Positions 1 to 7,478 are shown, counted from the stretch's first letter. The stretch: 50,278 nt of DNA from JBBDXS01 sp040902195 (GCA_040902195.1 JBBDXS010000001.1:1-50278), one strand, 5' to 3'. The notes: a model not told the origin generated them from the letters alone. A program made the numbers and translations.

Positions 1-61
1 GCGGCGCGTCCTGCGCCACGGCCCATCGTGAAGGCTAGCTAGCGTTACGTCAAGCGGGACC

Positions 62-91
62 TTACGGCTTAGCCTCTATCGGAGCTATAAT
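62..91 (+). promoter_or_regulatory. Sigma70-type promoter of the matrixin gene
   Basis: A perfect TATAAT lies at 86-91, with a weak -35 (TTACGG, 62-67) at 18 bp spacing. Transcription would start near 98, leaving about 35 nt of leader with a purine-rich AAAGGCGGG (115-123) ahead of the ATG at 132. Confidence 0.5.
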
Positions 92-131
92 CACCGCTGG
101 GCGCTTGCTCACAGAAAGGCGGGACTCGACA

Positions 132-1061
132 ATGAGACGACTAGGAGTCATCGCGGCGCTGGCCGGCATAACGGCAATCGTCGCCATCGCGGTCGGAATC
201 GCTGCTTCGTCGGGGCAGGCCGCTCCTCCCTCGAATGTCATCTCCGTACTTGGCGTAGCGAGAGTCGGAGGACAGGACGTCTTGGTCGACGTGCTCGCCG
301 TCGTGCCACCGGGCCGGGATGGCGCTAGCGTCGCGGCACAAGTCCTCCGCGAACAGGGAGCGCGTCCGGCGCAGCCGTCCGAGTTGAGTCAGAGCCGGTA
401 CGTCACGTCGGGCCTGGTCTGGGACCAGTTCTCGGATGGCGCCGCGGGGAATAACTTCGTCACGCAATACTACAACCCGGCGGGCGACGTAAGTGGCGGT
501 GGCGCCGCCGCTCTCCAGAGCTCTGAGGCAACCTGGTCCAATGTGGCCACATCATCCTTCGCCTTCCAGTACGGCGGCCTCACAAGCAGGTGTCCATCGC
601 TCGTCAAGGAGTGCTCCGGCCCGCAACGCTACGACAGCAATAACGATGTCGGCTGGAAGTCCATCGGCGGGTGCTGCACGCTCGGCGTGACGTGGTACAG
701 CACATCGCGCGACGAGGCAGACATGGCGCTCAACACGAACTTTTCGTGGCACACAGGTTGCAGCGACGTTGGCGGCTCGTATGACACGCAGACCGTATTC
801 ACGCACGAGAACGGCCACGTTGTCGGCCTAAGCCACTCGAACGACCCGAACGCCGTCATGTACGCCTACTACAGCGGAGCCCGCTGCCAGCTTGCGCAGG
901 ACGACATGGATGGCGTGAGCTTCCTCTACCCGTCCGGCGGACCGCCGAGCCCGACGGCCACGCCCACCGCGGCGCCGCCGACACCGACCCCGACGGCTGG
1001 AGGCCCCGCCCCGACGAGCACGCCGTGCCCGGCGGGCTGGTATCGAAACGGACGCTGCTAG
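132..1061 (+). CDS. Secreted matrixin-like zinc metalloprotease
   Basis: Predicted exported zinc endopeptidase of the metzincin/matrixin type, 309 aa from the ATG at 132. An in-frame TTG at 105 exists, but the ATG has a purine-rich site 8 nt upstream and directly begins a signal peptide (MRR, then a hydrophobic stretch to about residue 30). The zinc site is HENGHVVGLSH: H225, H229 and H235 are ligands and E226 the catalytic base. It is followed by a Met-turn-like AVMYAYY. Several cysteines in the mature part suggest an extracellular disulfide-bonded protein. The C-terminus is a Pro/Thr-rich linker of about 30 residues ending in a short Cys-containing tail, perhaps a cell-wall spacer. Substrate unknown. 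It is transcribed alone from a TATAAT promoter. Confidence 0.85.
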   Translation: MRRLGVIAALAGITAIVAIAVGIAASSGQAAPPSNVISVLGVARVGGQDVLVDVLAVVPPGRDGASVAAQVLREQGARPAQPSELSQSRYVTSGLVWDQFSDGAAGNNFVTQYYNPAGDVSGGGAAALQSSEATWSNVATSSFAFQYGGLTSRCPSLVKECSGPQRYDSNNDVGWKSIGGCCTLGVTWYSTSRDEADMALNTNFSWHTGCSDVGGSYDTQTVFTHENGHVVGLSHSNDPNAVMYAYYSGARCQLAQDDMDGVSFLYPSGGPPSPTATPTAAPPTPTPTAGGPAPTSTPCPAGWYRNGRC

Positions 1062-1080
1062 CCCCAGCGGTTCGGCTTCG

Positions 1081-1110
1081 TTGACCCCCCTCCAGCCGCA
1101 GTGATAGACT
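1081..1110 (+). promoter_or_regulatory. Promoter of the MetE-like pair
   Basis: TTGACC (1081-1086), 18 bp spacer, TAGACT (1105-1110). The leader to the ATG at 1175 is about 58 nt, too short for a known SAM or cobalamin riboswitch, and none is recognised. GAGGA near 1163 is the likely ribosome-binding site. Confidence 0.5.
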
Positions 1111-1174
1111 CGATGGGAGGGTCGTACCCGCGGCCCTCTCTGCACGTCAGCTTCCAAGCGAGGACTCCACACGT

Positions 1175-2149
1175 ATGATTGCTACCGTTGTCGGCAGCTA
1201 CCCGAAGATCCCCAACCGGCCCCGCCCCGCTCGCCTCCGCAACGCCATCGCGCGCTTCGACCGCGGCGACCTCACGCTCGATGACCTCAAGGCGATCGAG
1301 GACGAGGTGACGATCGAAGTGCTCCAGGAGCAGGCCGAGGCCGGTCTCGATCTGGTCACCGACGGCCAGATCCGCTGGGAAGACGAGCAGAACTACATCG
1401 CGCGGAGCCTCTCCGGCGTGAGCATCAACGGCCTCATCCGCTGGTTCGACACGAACACGTACTACCGCCAGCCGGTCATCGAGGGCGCCGTCGCCTGGCG
1501 CGAGCCGATCACGGTGCGCGACTACCAGTTCGCCGCGGAGCACAGCGCGAAGACCGTAAAGGCCGTGCTGACCGGCCCCTACACGCTGGCCCGCCTCTCC
1601 GTCGACGAGCACTACAAGTCGACCGAGAAGCTGGCGATGGCGTTCGCCGAGGCGCTGAACCAGGAGGCGAAGGCGCTTCAGCAGGCCGGCGCGACGTTCA
1701 TCCAGTTCAACGAGCCCGCAGCCGTCCAGCACAAGGAGGACTTCCCGGACTTCCGTCACGTCTCCGACCGCCTCCTCGACGGCGTCACGGCGGAGACGGC
1801 GGTCTACTTCTACTTCGGCGACGTCGACGGCATCTACCCGCAGGTCCTCGACCTGCCGTTCGACCTGATCGGCCTTGATTTCGTCATGGGCGCCGCGAAC
1901 GAGGCGCTGCTGCACCGCACGCCGTTCACGAAGAAGCTGGGCCTCGGTATCATGGACGCGCGCAATACCCGGCTCGAGTCCGCCGACCAGCTCGTCGAGC
2001 GCATCCGGACGCTGGGCAAGGGCATCGCGCCCGACCACCTGCACGTCAGCCCCAGCGCCGGGCTGGAGTTTCTCCCGCGAGAGGTTGCGCAGGCTAAACT
2101 GAAGCGTCTGGCCGACGCCGTGCGCCAGGCGGAAGGAGTCCTGGTATGA
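1175..2149 (+). CDS. Core-MetE paralogue lacking the zinc ligands
   Basis: A 324-aa protein of the cobalamin-independent methionine synthase C-terminal (core MetE, UROD/MetE-like) family, without the N-terminal half of classical MetE. The fold is clear from the N-terminal VGSYPK, the central LTGPYTL and FIQFNEP motifs. Aligned to its neighbour, however, all four zinc positions are changed: the HxC pair is Y211/Y213, the Glu is V237, and the Cys of the PDCGL motif is A295 (PSAGL). It therefore probably cannot activate a thiol by the usual mechanism. It overlaps the next gene by 4 nt (ATGA), so the two are translationally coupled. It could be a non-catalytic partner, or an enzyme using a non-thiol acceptor. 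The family call is firm; the role is unknown. Confidence 0.85.
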   Translation: MIATVVGSYPKIPNRPRPARLRNAIARFDRGDLTLDDLKAIEDEVTIEVLQEQAEAGLDLVTDGQIRWEDEQNYIARSLSGVSINGLIRWFDTNTYYRQPVIEGAVAWREPITVRDYQFAAEHSAKTVKAVLTGPYTLARLSVDEHYKSTEKLAMAFAEALNQEAKALQQAGATFIQFNEPAAVQHKEDFPDFRHVSDRLLDGVTAETAVYFYFGDVDGIYPQVLDLPFDLIGLDFVMGAANEALLHRTPFTKKLGLGIMDARNTRLESADQLVERIRTLGKGIAPDHLHVSPSAGLEFLPREVAQAKLKRLADAVRQAEGVLV

Positions 2150-3126
2150 CGAAGGGTCTGATCACCACCACCGTTGGCAGCTTTCCGAAGCCTGAGTACC
2201 TACAGAAGGCGCGCAACCAGTTCTCGGCGGGCAAGCTCGACGCGTCGGAGTTGGACGAACTCGAGAAGCAGGCCACGCGCGAAGTCATCGCGCTGCAGGA
2301 GGAGGTCGGCCTCGACATCCTCGTCGACGGCGAGATGGCGCGCGGCGACATGGTCGTGTACTTCGCGGAGCACCTGCAGGGCATGGAGATCGGCGGCCTC
2401 GTGCGTTCGTACGGCAACCGCTACTACCACAAGCCCGTCGTGAAGAGCGAGATCCGCTGGCAGAAGCCGATCACGCTCGACCTGTACAAGTACGCGCAGA
2501 GCCTCACCGACAAGCCCGTCAAAGGCATGCTCACCGGCCCCTACACGATGGTCGAGTGGTCGTTCCTCGAGGGGTACGACGACATGCGCACGGCCGTGCT
2601 CGAGATGGCGAAGGCGGTGCACATGGAGGCCGTCGAGCTCGACCGCGCGGGCGCGCAGTTCATCCAGATCGACGAGCCGGCGCTCTCGACGCGCCTCGGC
2701 GACCTCGAGCTCGCGCTCGAGGCGATGGCGATCGTCACGGACGGGATCAAGGCGAAGACGGGCACGCACATGTGCTACGGCGACTTCCCGTCCGTCTATC
2801 CGCGCTTCCTCGATATGGCCGTCACGCAGTTCGATATGGAGATGGCGAACAGCGGTTACGAGCTGGCGCAGCTCTTCAAGGAGCAGGGCTTCCCGAAGGA
2901 CAAGGAGATCGCCTGGGGCGTGCTCGATGTGCACTCGCACGTCATCGAGACGCAGGACCAGGTCGTCGCGGGCATCAAGCGCGGCCTGGAGATCCTCCCG
3001 CCCGAGCGCCTCTTCATCGATCCCGACTGCGGCCTCAAGACGCGCACGTGGGACGAATCGGCGGACAAGCTGCGTGTGATGATGGCCGGCGTCCGCCAGG
3101 TCCGCAAAGAGCTGGGGATAGAGTAA
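2146..3126 (+). CDS. Core-MetE methyltransferase with an intact zinc site
   Basis: A 326-aa core-MetE protein, probably a methyltransferase forming methionine from homocysteine or moving a methyl group to another thiol. Motifs in order: TTVGSFPKP at the N-terminus, MLTGPYTM, FIQIDEPALS, then zinc ligands H208 and C210 (THMCYGDF), E232 (FDMEMANS) and C295 (DPDCGLKTR). All four ligands of classical MetE are present. At this length it lacks the N-terminal folate-binding half, so the methyl donor may be a corrinoid protein or another carrier, as known for short archaeal and dehalococcoidal MetE relatives. No corrinoid protein gene is nearby. The start overlaps the upstream paralogue by ATGA, implying coupled synthesis in a fixed ratio. 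Confidence 0.88.
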   Translation: MTKGLITTTVGSFPKPEYLQKARNQFSAGKLDASELDELEKQATREVIALQEEVGLDILVDGEMARGDMVVYFAEHLQGMEIGGLVRSYGNRYYHKPVVKSEIRWQKPITLDLYKYAQSLTDKPVKGMLTGPYTMVEWSFLEGYDDMRTAVLEMAKAVHMEAVELDRAGAQFIQIDEPALSTRLGDLELALEAMAIVTDGIKAKTGTHMCYGDFPSVYPRFLDMAVTQFDMEMANSGYELAQLFKEQGFPKDKEIAWGVLDVHSHVIETQDQVVAGIKRGLEILPPERLFIDPDCGLKTRTWDESADKLRVMMAGVRQVRKELGIE

Positions 3127-3206
3127 GCGCCGGAGACCTTACTATGCAGGTGGCGGGTGTATGTGGCCTCGTCGCGTGCCACAGCACTGCTGGAGAGTTT
3201 CGCGAA

Positions 3207-3812
3207 ATGATTGCTCATGAGAAGTTGAGTGCAGATGACCTTGCACAGGCTCACGAGGCTTTCGAGAAAAACGAGAGTCGCGATCTTTTCTACCGCGCAG
3301 CAACGGAGTTCGTTTCGTTAGCCCTCGACGGCAAGAGCTCACTAACCCTCGCCGAAGCACTGGCTGTCCTACTGCAAACCTGGAACAAATCCTATTATCG
3401 CTTCAGTCCGTTTGATGAAAAGCACTTCGCTGATATCGAAGCGGTTCTCAAGGAGCATCGAAGTGCTCTGCTTCAGTTCCGCACTCAGTCCATCAGCGGC
3501 TTGGATCGACGGGACGAGGGGTCAGTCCGAGACACCTTTCACTCATTTGAGGAAGTTCTTGGGCCGGTCGGAGCCGCAAAGGCGCTTCACCTACTCGCCC
3601 CCCAATTCTTTCCCATTTGGGATACCGCGATCGCGAAGATCTACGGCTGCAATCTCAAGCGCCGGGGGCAGAACTCCGAGAATTACTGGAGCTTTATCGA
3701 AATCGTTCGCGCAGTTTGCCAGGGGCTCGCGCAAACGGAACCGCCCGGTGGAAACCTCCTGAAGGCAATCGACGAATACAACTACTGCAAGTACACAAAG
3801 GGCTGGATCTAA
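3207..3812 (+). CDS. Uncharacterised protein, lower-GC accessory gene
   Basis: A 201-aa protein of unknown function. The ATG at 3207 is preferred because GGAGAG (3192-3197) is well placed; an upstream in-frame ATG at 3144 would give 222 aa. The sequence is soluble and mostly helical, with a conserved-looking block HLLAPQFFPIWDTAIAKIYG followed by NYWSFIEIVRAVCQ. The shape recalls small helix-hairpin-helix glycosylase-like proteins, but no catalytic motif can be named. Codon use is visibly more AT-rich than in the flanking MetE-like and mutL genes, suggesting later acquisition. It converges on the DUF2188 gene and the mutL tail repeat just downstream. Confidence 0.65.
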   Translation: MIAHEKLSADDLAQAHEAFEKNESRDLFYRAATEFVSLALDGKSSLTLAEALAVLLQTWNKSYYRFSPFDEKHFADIEAVLKEHRSALLQFRTQSISGLDRRDEGSVRDTFHSFEEVLGPVGAAKALHLLAPQFFPIWDTAIAKIYGCNLKRRGQNSENYWSFIEIVRAVCQGLAQTEPPGGNLLKAIDEYNYCKYTKGWI

Positions 3813-3822
3813 GCTCCGTCGG

Positions 3823-3861
3823 CTAGCGACGCCTAAACTGCCGCTCCAGCGTATCCGTGCT
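3823..3861 (-). repeat. Duplicated 3-prime end of mutL
   Basis: Read on the minus strand these 39 nt encode STDTLERQFRRR and a stop, exactly the last 12 residues and stop of MutL at 4213-4251. The two copies share 32 of 39 nt. Differences lie mostly at synonymous positions (for example GAT/GAC for Asp, TTT/TTC for Phe, and different Arg codons). A 15-bp core is identical (3838-3852 and 4228-4242). The copy sits directly behind the DUF2188 stop codon. Confidence 0.9.
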
Positions 3862-3862
3862 G

Positions 3863-4105
3863 CTAGTGCCGCGTGTCCGTCGGCGGGTGCGGGTCGTTCC
3901 CGGGAGCGACTGTGTCCGAATCTCGGATGCGGCCATGGCGGTCATGGATAACCACTTCTCCGCCGCCGGTTCGACCCACGATCCGCTTTGCTGCGGCTTG
4001 AGCCGCAGACTGCGTCGTGTGGTTGGAACTGGCCCGGTCCGCGTTTGGCTTCTTCACGCTCCAACCGCGCTTACTAGGAACAACGTGTCGTTGGTTTCTG
4101 GCCAT
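3863..4105 (-). CDS. DUF2188 domain protein
   Basis: An 80-aa protein matching the small DUF2188 family: HVVPSKRGWSVKK near the N-terminus, a central TTQSAAQAAAKRI helix, then EVVIHDRHGRIRDSDT and a terminal GNDPHPP. The start at 4105 is chosen because GAGGTGA is 7 nt upstream; an ATG two codons earlier lies too close to it. A strong sigma70-type promoter (4161-4189) serves it. The family is widespread, and I know no defined biochemical role for it. The stop codon (3863-3865) directly abuts a copy of the mutL tail, and the mutL gene itself begins again at 4213, so this gene sits between two mutL 3-prime ends. It looks like an inserted cassette. Confidence 0.82.
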   Translation of the reverse strand: MARNQRHVVPSKRGWSVKKPNADRASSNHTTQSAAQAAAKRIVGRTGGGEVVIHDRHGRIRDSDTVAPGNDPHPPTDTRH

Positions 4106-4160
4106 TTTCATGTCACCTCAAAACGGATTTGATAAAGCGTGTACCACCTTACCCAAAACC

Positions 4161-4189
4161 AACATAACGTCGCACTTGGAACTTGTCAA
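4161..4189 (-). promoter_or_regulatory. Near-consensus promoter of the DUF2188 gene
   Basis: On the minus strand, TTGACA (4184-4189), exactly 17 bp, then TATGTT (4161-4166). The start of transcription would be near 4154, about 50 nt ahead of the ATG at 4105. The promoter lies wholly inside the segment bounded by the two mutL tails. Confidence 0.75.
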
Positions 4190-4212
4190 GGCCGGCCTGA
4201 AGAGGCAACCGA

Positions 4213-5955
4213 CTAGCGTCTTCGGAACTGCCGCTCCAGCGTGTCTGTGCTGACGTGGACCATCGTCGGGCGGCCGTGCGGGCACGTGCGCGGGTGCTCC
4301 GACTGCTCGAGCAGCTTGATCAGCTCTCGTTGTTCGTCGTCCGTCATCGTCTGTCCCGCGCGCACTGCGGCGTGACAGGCAAGCGACGCCGCGACGCGAT
4401 GCGCCGGGTCATTCTTCGACGCCTCGGGCTCCACCGAGACGTCTTCGCGCCCCAGCAGATCGAGCAGCTCCCCGACCGCCCGCGTCACGTCGCCCTTCGC
4501 GAGTGGCGGCGGGACTGCGCGCACGAGATACGCACCGTCTTCGCCGAACGGCTCGAGCGCGAGGCCGCTCGCCGCGAGCTCGTCACCTAGCAGATCGAGC
4601 AGGCTGCGCTGCCGCGCCGTCAACTCGACGGGTTGCGGCTGCAGGAGCGGCTGCACGTCGGGCGCGCCGGAGCGGCGTTGCGCCAGGAAGCGCTCGTACA
4701 ACACGCGCTCGTGCGCGGCGTGCTGATCGACGAGGTACATGCCGTCCGGCCCCTCCGCGATGACGTAGGTGTTGCTCACCTGCCCGACCGCGCGCAGCAG
4801 CGGAAGCGTGTCGATCATGGAAGCTTGTTGTACTGGAGGCTGGAGGCTGGAGGCTCGATGCTCGACAGGTACGGCAGAACGAAGAACGTCCACACCGGCA
4901 GTCGTGCGCCGTTCCGCCTGTTCCGGGTAACCTCGCACGTCGAACATCGAGCTTCGAGCGTCATGCACCGGAGCCGTCGACGACAGCGTGCGCCGCAGCG
5001 TGCGTTGCACGGCGGCGAAGACGGCGCGGTCGTCTCGAAAGCGCACCTCGGCTTTCGTCGGGTGGACGTTGACATCGACCTGGTCCGGCGGCAAACGGAT
5101 CTCGATGATCGCGACGGGAAAGCGGCCGATCGGCAGCATCCCCTGGTACGCTTCGATCACGGCGAACGAGAGCGAGCGGTCGCGGATCCAGCGCCGGTTG
5201 ACGAAGAACGAGATGTACGTGCGGTTCGCGCGCGAGACGGCGGGCGAGCCGGCCAGCCCTGACACCGCGATATCGCCCTCGCCTCCGATCGGCAGCAGCT
5301 CCGCCGCGAGCTGGACGCCGTAGACCGCCGCCGCCGCATCGAGCAGGTCGCCGTTGCCCGGCGTCTGGAGGGCGGTCTTCCCTTCAGCGCGCAGCGCGAA
5401 GCGCACCTCTGGATAGGCGAGCGCGTACTGCGCGACGACGTTCGCGATCTGCGACGACTCCGCGGCGGGCGAGCGGAGGAACTTCAGCCGCGCCGGCTGG
5501 CGCTGAAACAGTCTTTCGACCGTGACCGACGTGCCGGGCGGCGAGCCAGCGCTGCCCTGGTGCTCGACCGCGCCATCGCGCAGGACGATGCGTCCGGCGA
5601 CGAGCGAGCCGGCCGGCCGCGACGCCAGCTCGACGTCCGCGGCCGCCGCGATGCTGGGCAGCGCCTCGCCGCGAAAGCCGAGCGTCGCGATGCGCCACAG
5701 CTCGTCTTCGGACTGGACCTTGCTTGTCGCGTGGCGCTCGAACGCGAGGCGCAGCTCGTCGGGCTCGATGCCCTCGCCGTCGTCCGTGATGCGCAGGAAT
5801 GCGATGCCGCCCTGCCGCGTCTCGACGGTAATCGTGCGCGCGCCCGCGTCCAGCGCGTTTTCGATCAGCTCTTTGACGATCGACGCCGGCCGCTCGATCA
5901 CTTCGCCAGCGGCGATGCGCGCGGCTTCCTGCGGCGAGAGCACCCGGATCGGCAA
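4213..5955 (-). CDS. mutL: DNA mismatch repair protein MutL
   Basis: MutL, the ATPase that couples MutS mismatch recognition to strand removal; 580 aa. Start is TTG at 5955 with GGAGGT six nt upstream. The N-terminal GHKL ATPase shows ELIENALDAGA, DDGEGI and GFRGEAL; a second N-terminal subdomain has NVHPTKAEVRF. The C-terminal dimerisation part carries DQHAAHERVLYE (D410-E421), the metal-binding endonuclease motif, plus ACHAAVRAG and CPHGRP, so this is the nicking type found where MutH is absent. The linker (about residues 329-375) is low-complexity and partly encoded by heptamer repeats. The last 12 codons are duplicated at 3823-3861. mutS lies about 5.5 kb away on the same strand. Confidence 0.97.
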   Translation of the reverse strand: MPIRVLSPQEAARIAAGEVIERPASIVKELIENALDAGARTITVETRQGGIAFLRITDDGEGIEPDELRLAFERHATSKVQSEDELWRIATLGFRGEALPSIAAAADVELASRPAGSLVAGRIVLRDGAVEHQGSAGSPPGTSVTVERLFQRQPARLKFLRSPAAESSQIANVVAQYALAYPEVRFALRAEGKTALQTPGNGDLLDAAAAVYGVQLAAELLPIGGEGDIAVSGLAGSPAVSRANRTYISFFVNRRWIRDRSLSFAVIEAYQGMLPIGRFPVAIIEIRLPPDQVDVNVHPTKAEVRFRDDRAVFAAVQRTLRRTLSSTAPVHDARSSMFDVRGYPEQAERRTTAGVDVLRSAVPVEHRASSLQPPVQQASMIDTLPLLRAVGQVSNTYVIAEGPDGMYLVDQHAAHERVLYERFLAQRRSGAPDVQPLLQPQPVELTARQRSLLDLLGDELAASGLALEPFGEDGAYLVRAVPPPLAKGDVTRAVGELLDLLGREDVSVEPEASKNDPAHRVAASLACHAAVRAGQTMTDDEQRELIKLLEQSEHPRTCPHGRPTMVHVSTDTLERQFRRR

Positions 5956-5971
5956 GGGGGACCTCCGGCGT

Positions 5972-5977
5972 TATTGT
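5972..5977 (-). promoter_or_regulatory. Possible -10 box of mutL
   Basis: TACAAT on the minus strand at 5972-5977, about 17 nt ahead of the TTG start. It leaves only a very short leader that just contains the GGAGGT site. No convincing -35 is visible. Confidence 0.35.
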
Positions 5978-6017
5978 ACCAGCGGTCTACGCGTGGGGCC
6001 GTTCCTTCTGGTGACTG

Positions 6018-7379
6018 TTAGCCTCGCCGCACCGCGAACACCCGCTGTGGCTCGGCGATACCCTTTAGTGTGTGCTCACCCCGGTCCTCGAACGTCACGC
6101 CCGCGGATGTCCGTGCGAGGTCGGCGACAGTGCGCGACACTAGCACCTCGCCCGGTGCCGCAAACGCGCTGATGCGGGAGGCGATGTTCACCGCGCCGCC
6201 GTAGACGTTGTTCTCCTCGCGGATCACATCGCCGGCGTGCAGGCCGATATGGAGGAAAAGAGGGTGCAACCCCTCCCCTAACCCCTCCAGAGGGGGAGAG
6301 GAACCCTGCTCTGCGGCCAGGCGGTGCATCTCCTCCGCGCACGCGATCGCCTCGCGGGCCGCACCGAACGTGGCGAGCACGCCATCGCCCAGCAGCTTGC
6401 CCTCGATGGCCGTGCCGCCGTTCGAGGCGATGGCGTGGCGCAGCGACTCGTCCAGCGAGCGCGCCTTGTCGCGGAACGCCACGTCGCCGAGGCGCTCCGT
6501 CAGCGCGGTGGAGTCCGCAATGTCCGCGAAGAGGATGACGGCTGTGCCCTGCGGAACGCTGTCGGATCGGCGTTGCGCGATCTCATCTGAGGGGCGCAAG
6601 AACCCCGTTATGAGGCCTGGCATTTTCTCGTAGTCCATGTCGTCTACTACCTGGAATCGTGCGTTCGGGATACGGGCGGCGAGACGCTGCCCCACTTGCA
6701 CTGGCAGGAAGCGGTTGTTGCGGTTGTGGACGACGAGCGTGTGGGCGGTCACCCGCGGCAGAAGAGCGGAGACGTCCCAATCCTCCTTGGCCATGCTGGA
6801 AGCTGCGGCACGGAAGGCTTCCGGTTCGACACATTCTCGGATATAGACGGCAAACTTGGCGGCAAATTCCTGGTTTTCGAATCCCATCAACACCCGCGCG
6901 AGGGTTTCCGTATACACCGTCCAATCGCCGCTGCGCAGCGCCTCATCGGCCACGATGGAAGCAGGGTTCTGATGGTGGTCCGAGTACTTCATCCGGCCAT
7001 CGGCAAGGACCATGGACGAAATCTTCTCCGGATGGATTGCCGCGTAGGTTACCGCGATTAGGACCGCGTCGGAGAGGGCGACCATTGCGAAGCTCGTCAC
7101 TCCCGCACCCGCAACCGCTGCGTCGAGATCGCGGATCATCGCGTCCATCGAGAAATCGATCGCCGCACGGTCGGAGAGGCCAGTCCCTCGAGAGTCATAC
7201 CAGACCAGATGGAAGCGCTCTGCGAGCGGCTGAAGCAAATGAGCGAGCGTTTCCCATACCGCCTGCACGTGCCCCAACGGGGGAGTCGACACCACCAGCA
7301 GCGGCGGGCCATCGCCCGCAGTGGCGAAGGCGATATCTACGCCATCGCTCGTCTTCGCGTACTGGATGCTCGGTTCCAT
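6018..7379 (-). CDS. Alpha/beta-hydrolase fused to class III adenylate/guanylate cyclase
   Basis: A 453-aa two-domain protein. Residues about 1-260 form an alpha/beta-hydrolase fold (GDGPPLLVVSTPP, WYDSRGTGLSD). The nucleophile elbow is ALSDA rather than GxSxG, and no clear catalytic His follows where expected, so this half may be a sensor rather than an enzyme. Residues about 270-453 are a class III cyclase: metal-binding Asp in LFADIADST and LLGDGVL, and the Asn/Arg transition-state pair in VNIASRI. All the catalytic positions I can check are present, so cAMP (or cGMP) synthesis is plausible. A palindromic repeat is translated inside the cyclase domain. Such hydrolase-cyclase fusions are known in Mycobacterium and Chloroflexota. 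No transmembrane segment. Confidence 0.88.
   Translation of the reverse strand: MEPSIQYAKTSDGVDIAFATAGDGPPLLVVSTPPLGHVQAVWETLAHLLQPLAERFHLVWYDSRGTGLSDRAAIDFSMDAMIRDLDAAVAGAGVTSFAMVALSDAVLIAVTYAAIHPEKISSMVLADGRMKYSDHHQNPASIVADEALRSGDWTVYTETLARVLMGFENQEFAAKFAVYIRECVEPEAFRAAASSMAKEDWDVSALLPRVTAHTLVVHNRNNRFLPVQVGQRLAARIPNARFQVVDDMDYEKMPGLITGFLRPSDEIAQRRSDSVPQGTAVILFADIADSTALTERLGDVAFRDKARSLDESLRHAIASNGGTAIEGKLLGDGVLATFGAAREAIACAEEMHRLAAEQGSSPPLEGLGEGLHPLFLHIGLHAGDVIREENNVYGGAVNIASRISAFAAPGEVLVSRTVADLARTSAGVTFEDRGEHTLKGIAEPQRVFAVRRG
6268..6303. repeat. Palindromic repeat translated inside the cyclase domain
   Basis: A C/G-rich repeat of the CCTCTCCC...GGGGTTAGGGG type with a perfect 6-bp stem (6282-6287 with 6290-6295). 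It lies in frame in the cyclase domain and adds about 16 residues (SSPPLEGLGEGLHPLF) just before the conserved HIGLHAGDV strand. A relative of the same repeat class is intergenic at 18858. Confidence 0.7.
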
Positions 7380-7400
7380 GGCTAGACCATCCTACACGAA

Positions 7401-7428
7401 GGAGGTGCAGGATTGCTCCTGCACCTCC
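7401..7428. repeat. Perfect 12-bp stem-loop, thiolase-cyclase gap
   Basis: GGAGGTGCAGGA (7401-7412), 4-nt loop, then its exact complement (7417-7428). It lies between the thiolase stop and the cyclase start. There is no T-tract, so it reads as a REP-like element rather than a classical intrinsic terminator, though it could attenuate read-through. Confidence 0.75.
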
Positions 7429-7442
7429 TGGTTCTCGCGCAC

Positions 7443-7462
7443 GGCCAGGCTGAAGCCTGGCC
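7443..7462. repeat. Perfect 9-bp stem-loop, thiolase-cyclase gap
   Basis: GGCCAGGCT (7443-7451) and AGCCTGGCC (7454-7462) form a second perfect palindrome only 14 bp from the first. Its stem sequence is different, but it has the same compact design as the other palindromes in the window. Confidence 0.7.
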
Positions 7463-7478
7463 TTCGGGGACTCGTTTC

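Noticed and set aside
2556..3143. Long open frame that would extend the unknown gene at 3207 upstream
   Set aside because: It runs out of frame through the intact zinc-containing MetE-like gene and has an Arg/Gly-rich composition typical of shadow frames in high-GC DNA.
7401..7462. Two hairpins as a classical rho-independent terminator of the thiolase gene
   Set aside because: No U-tract follows either stem, and the same kind of palindrome occurs within operons and at unrelated places.
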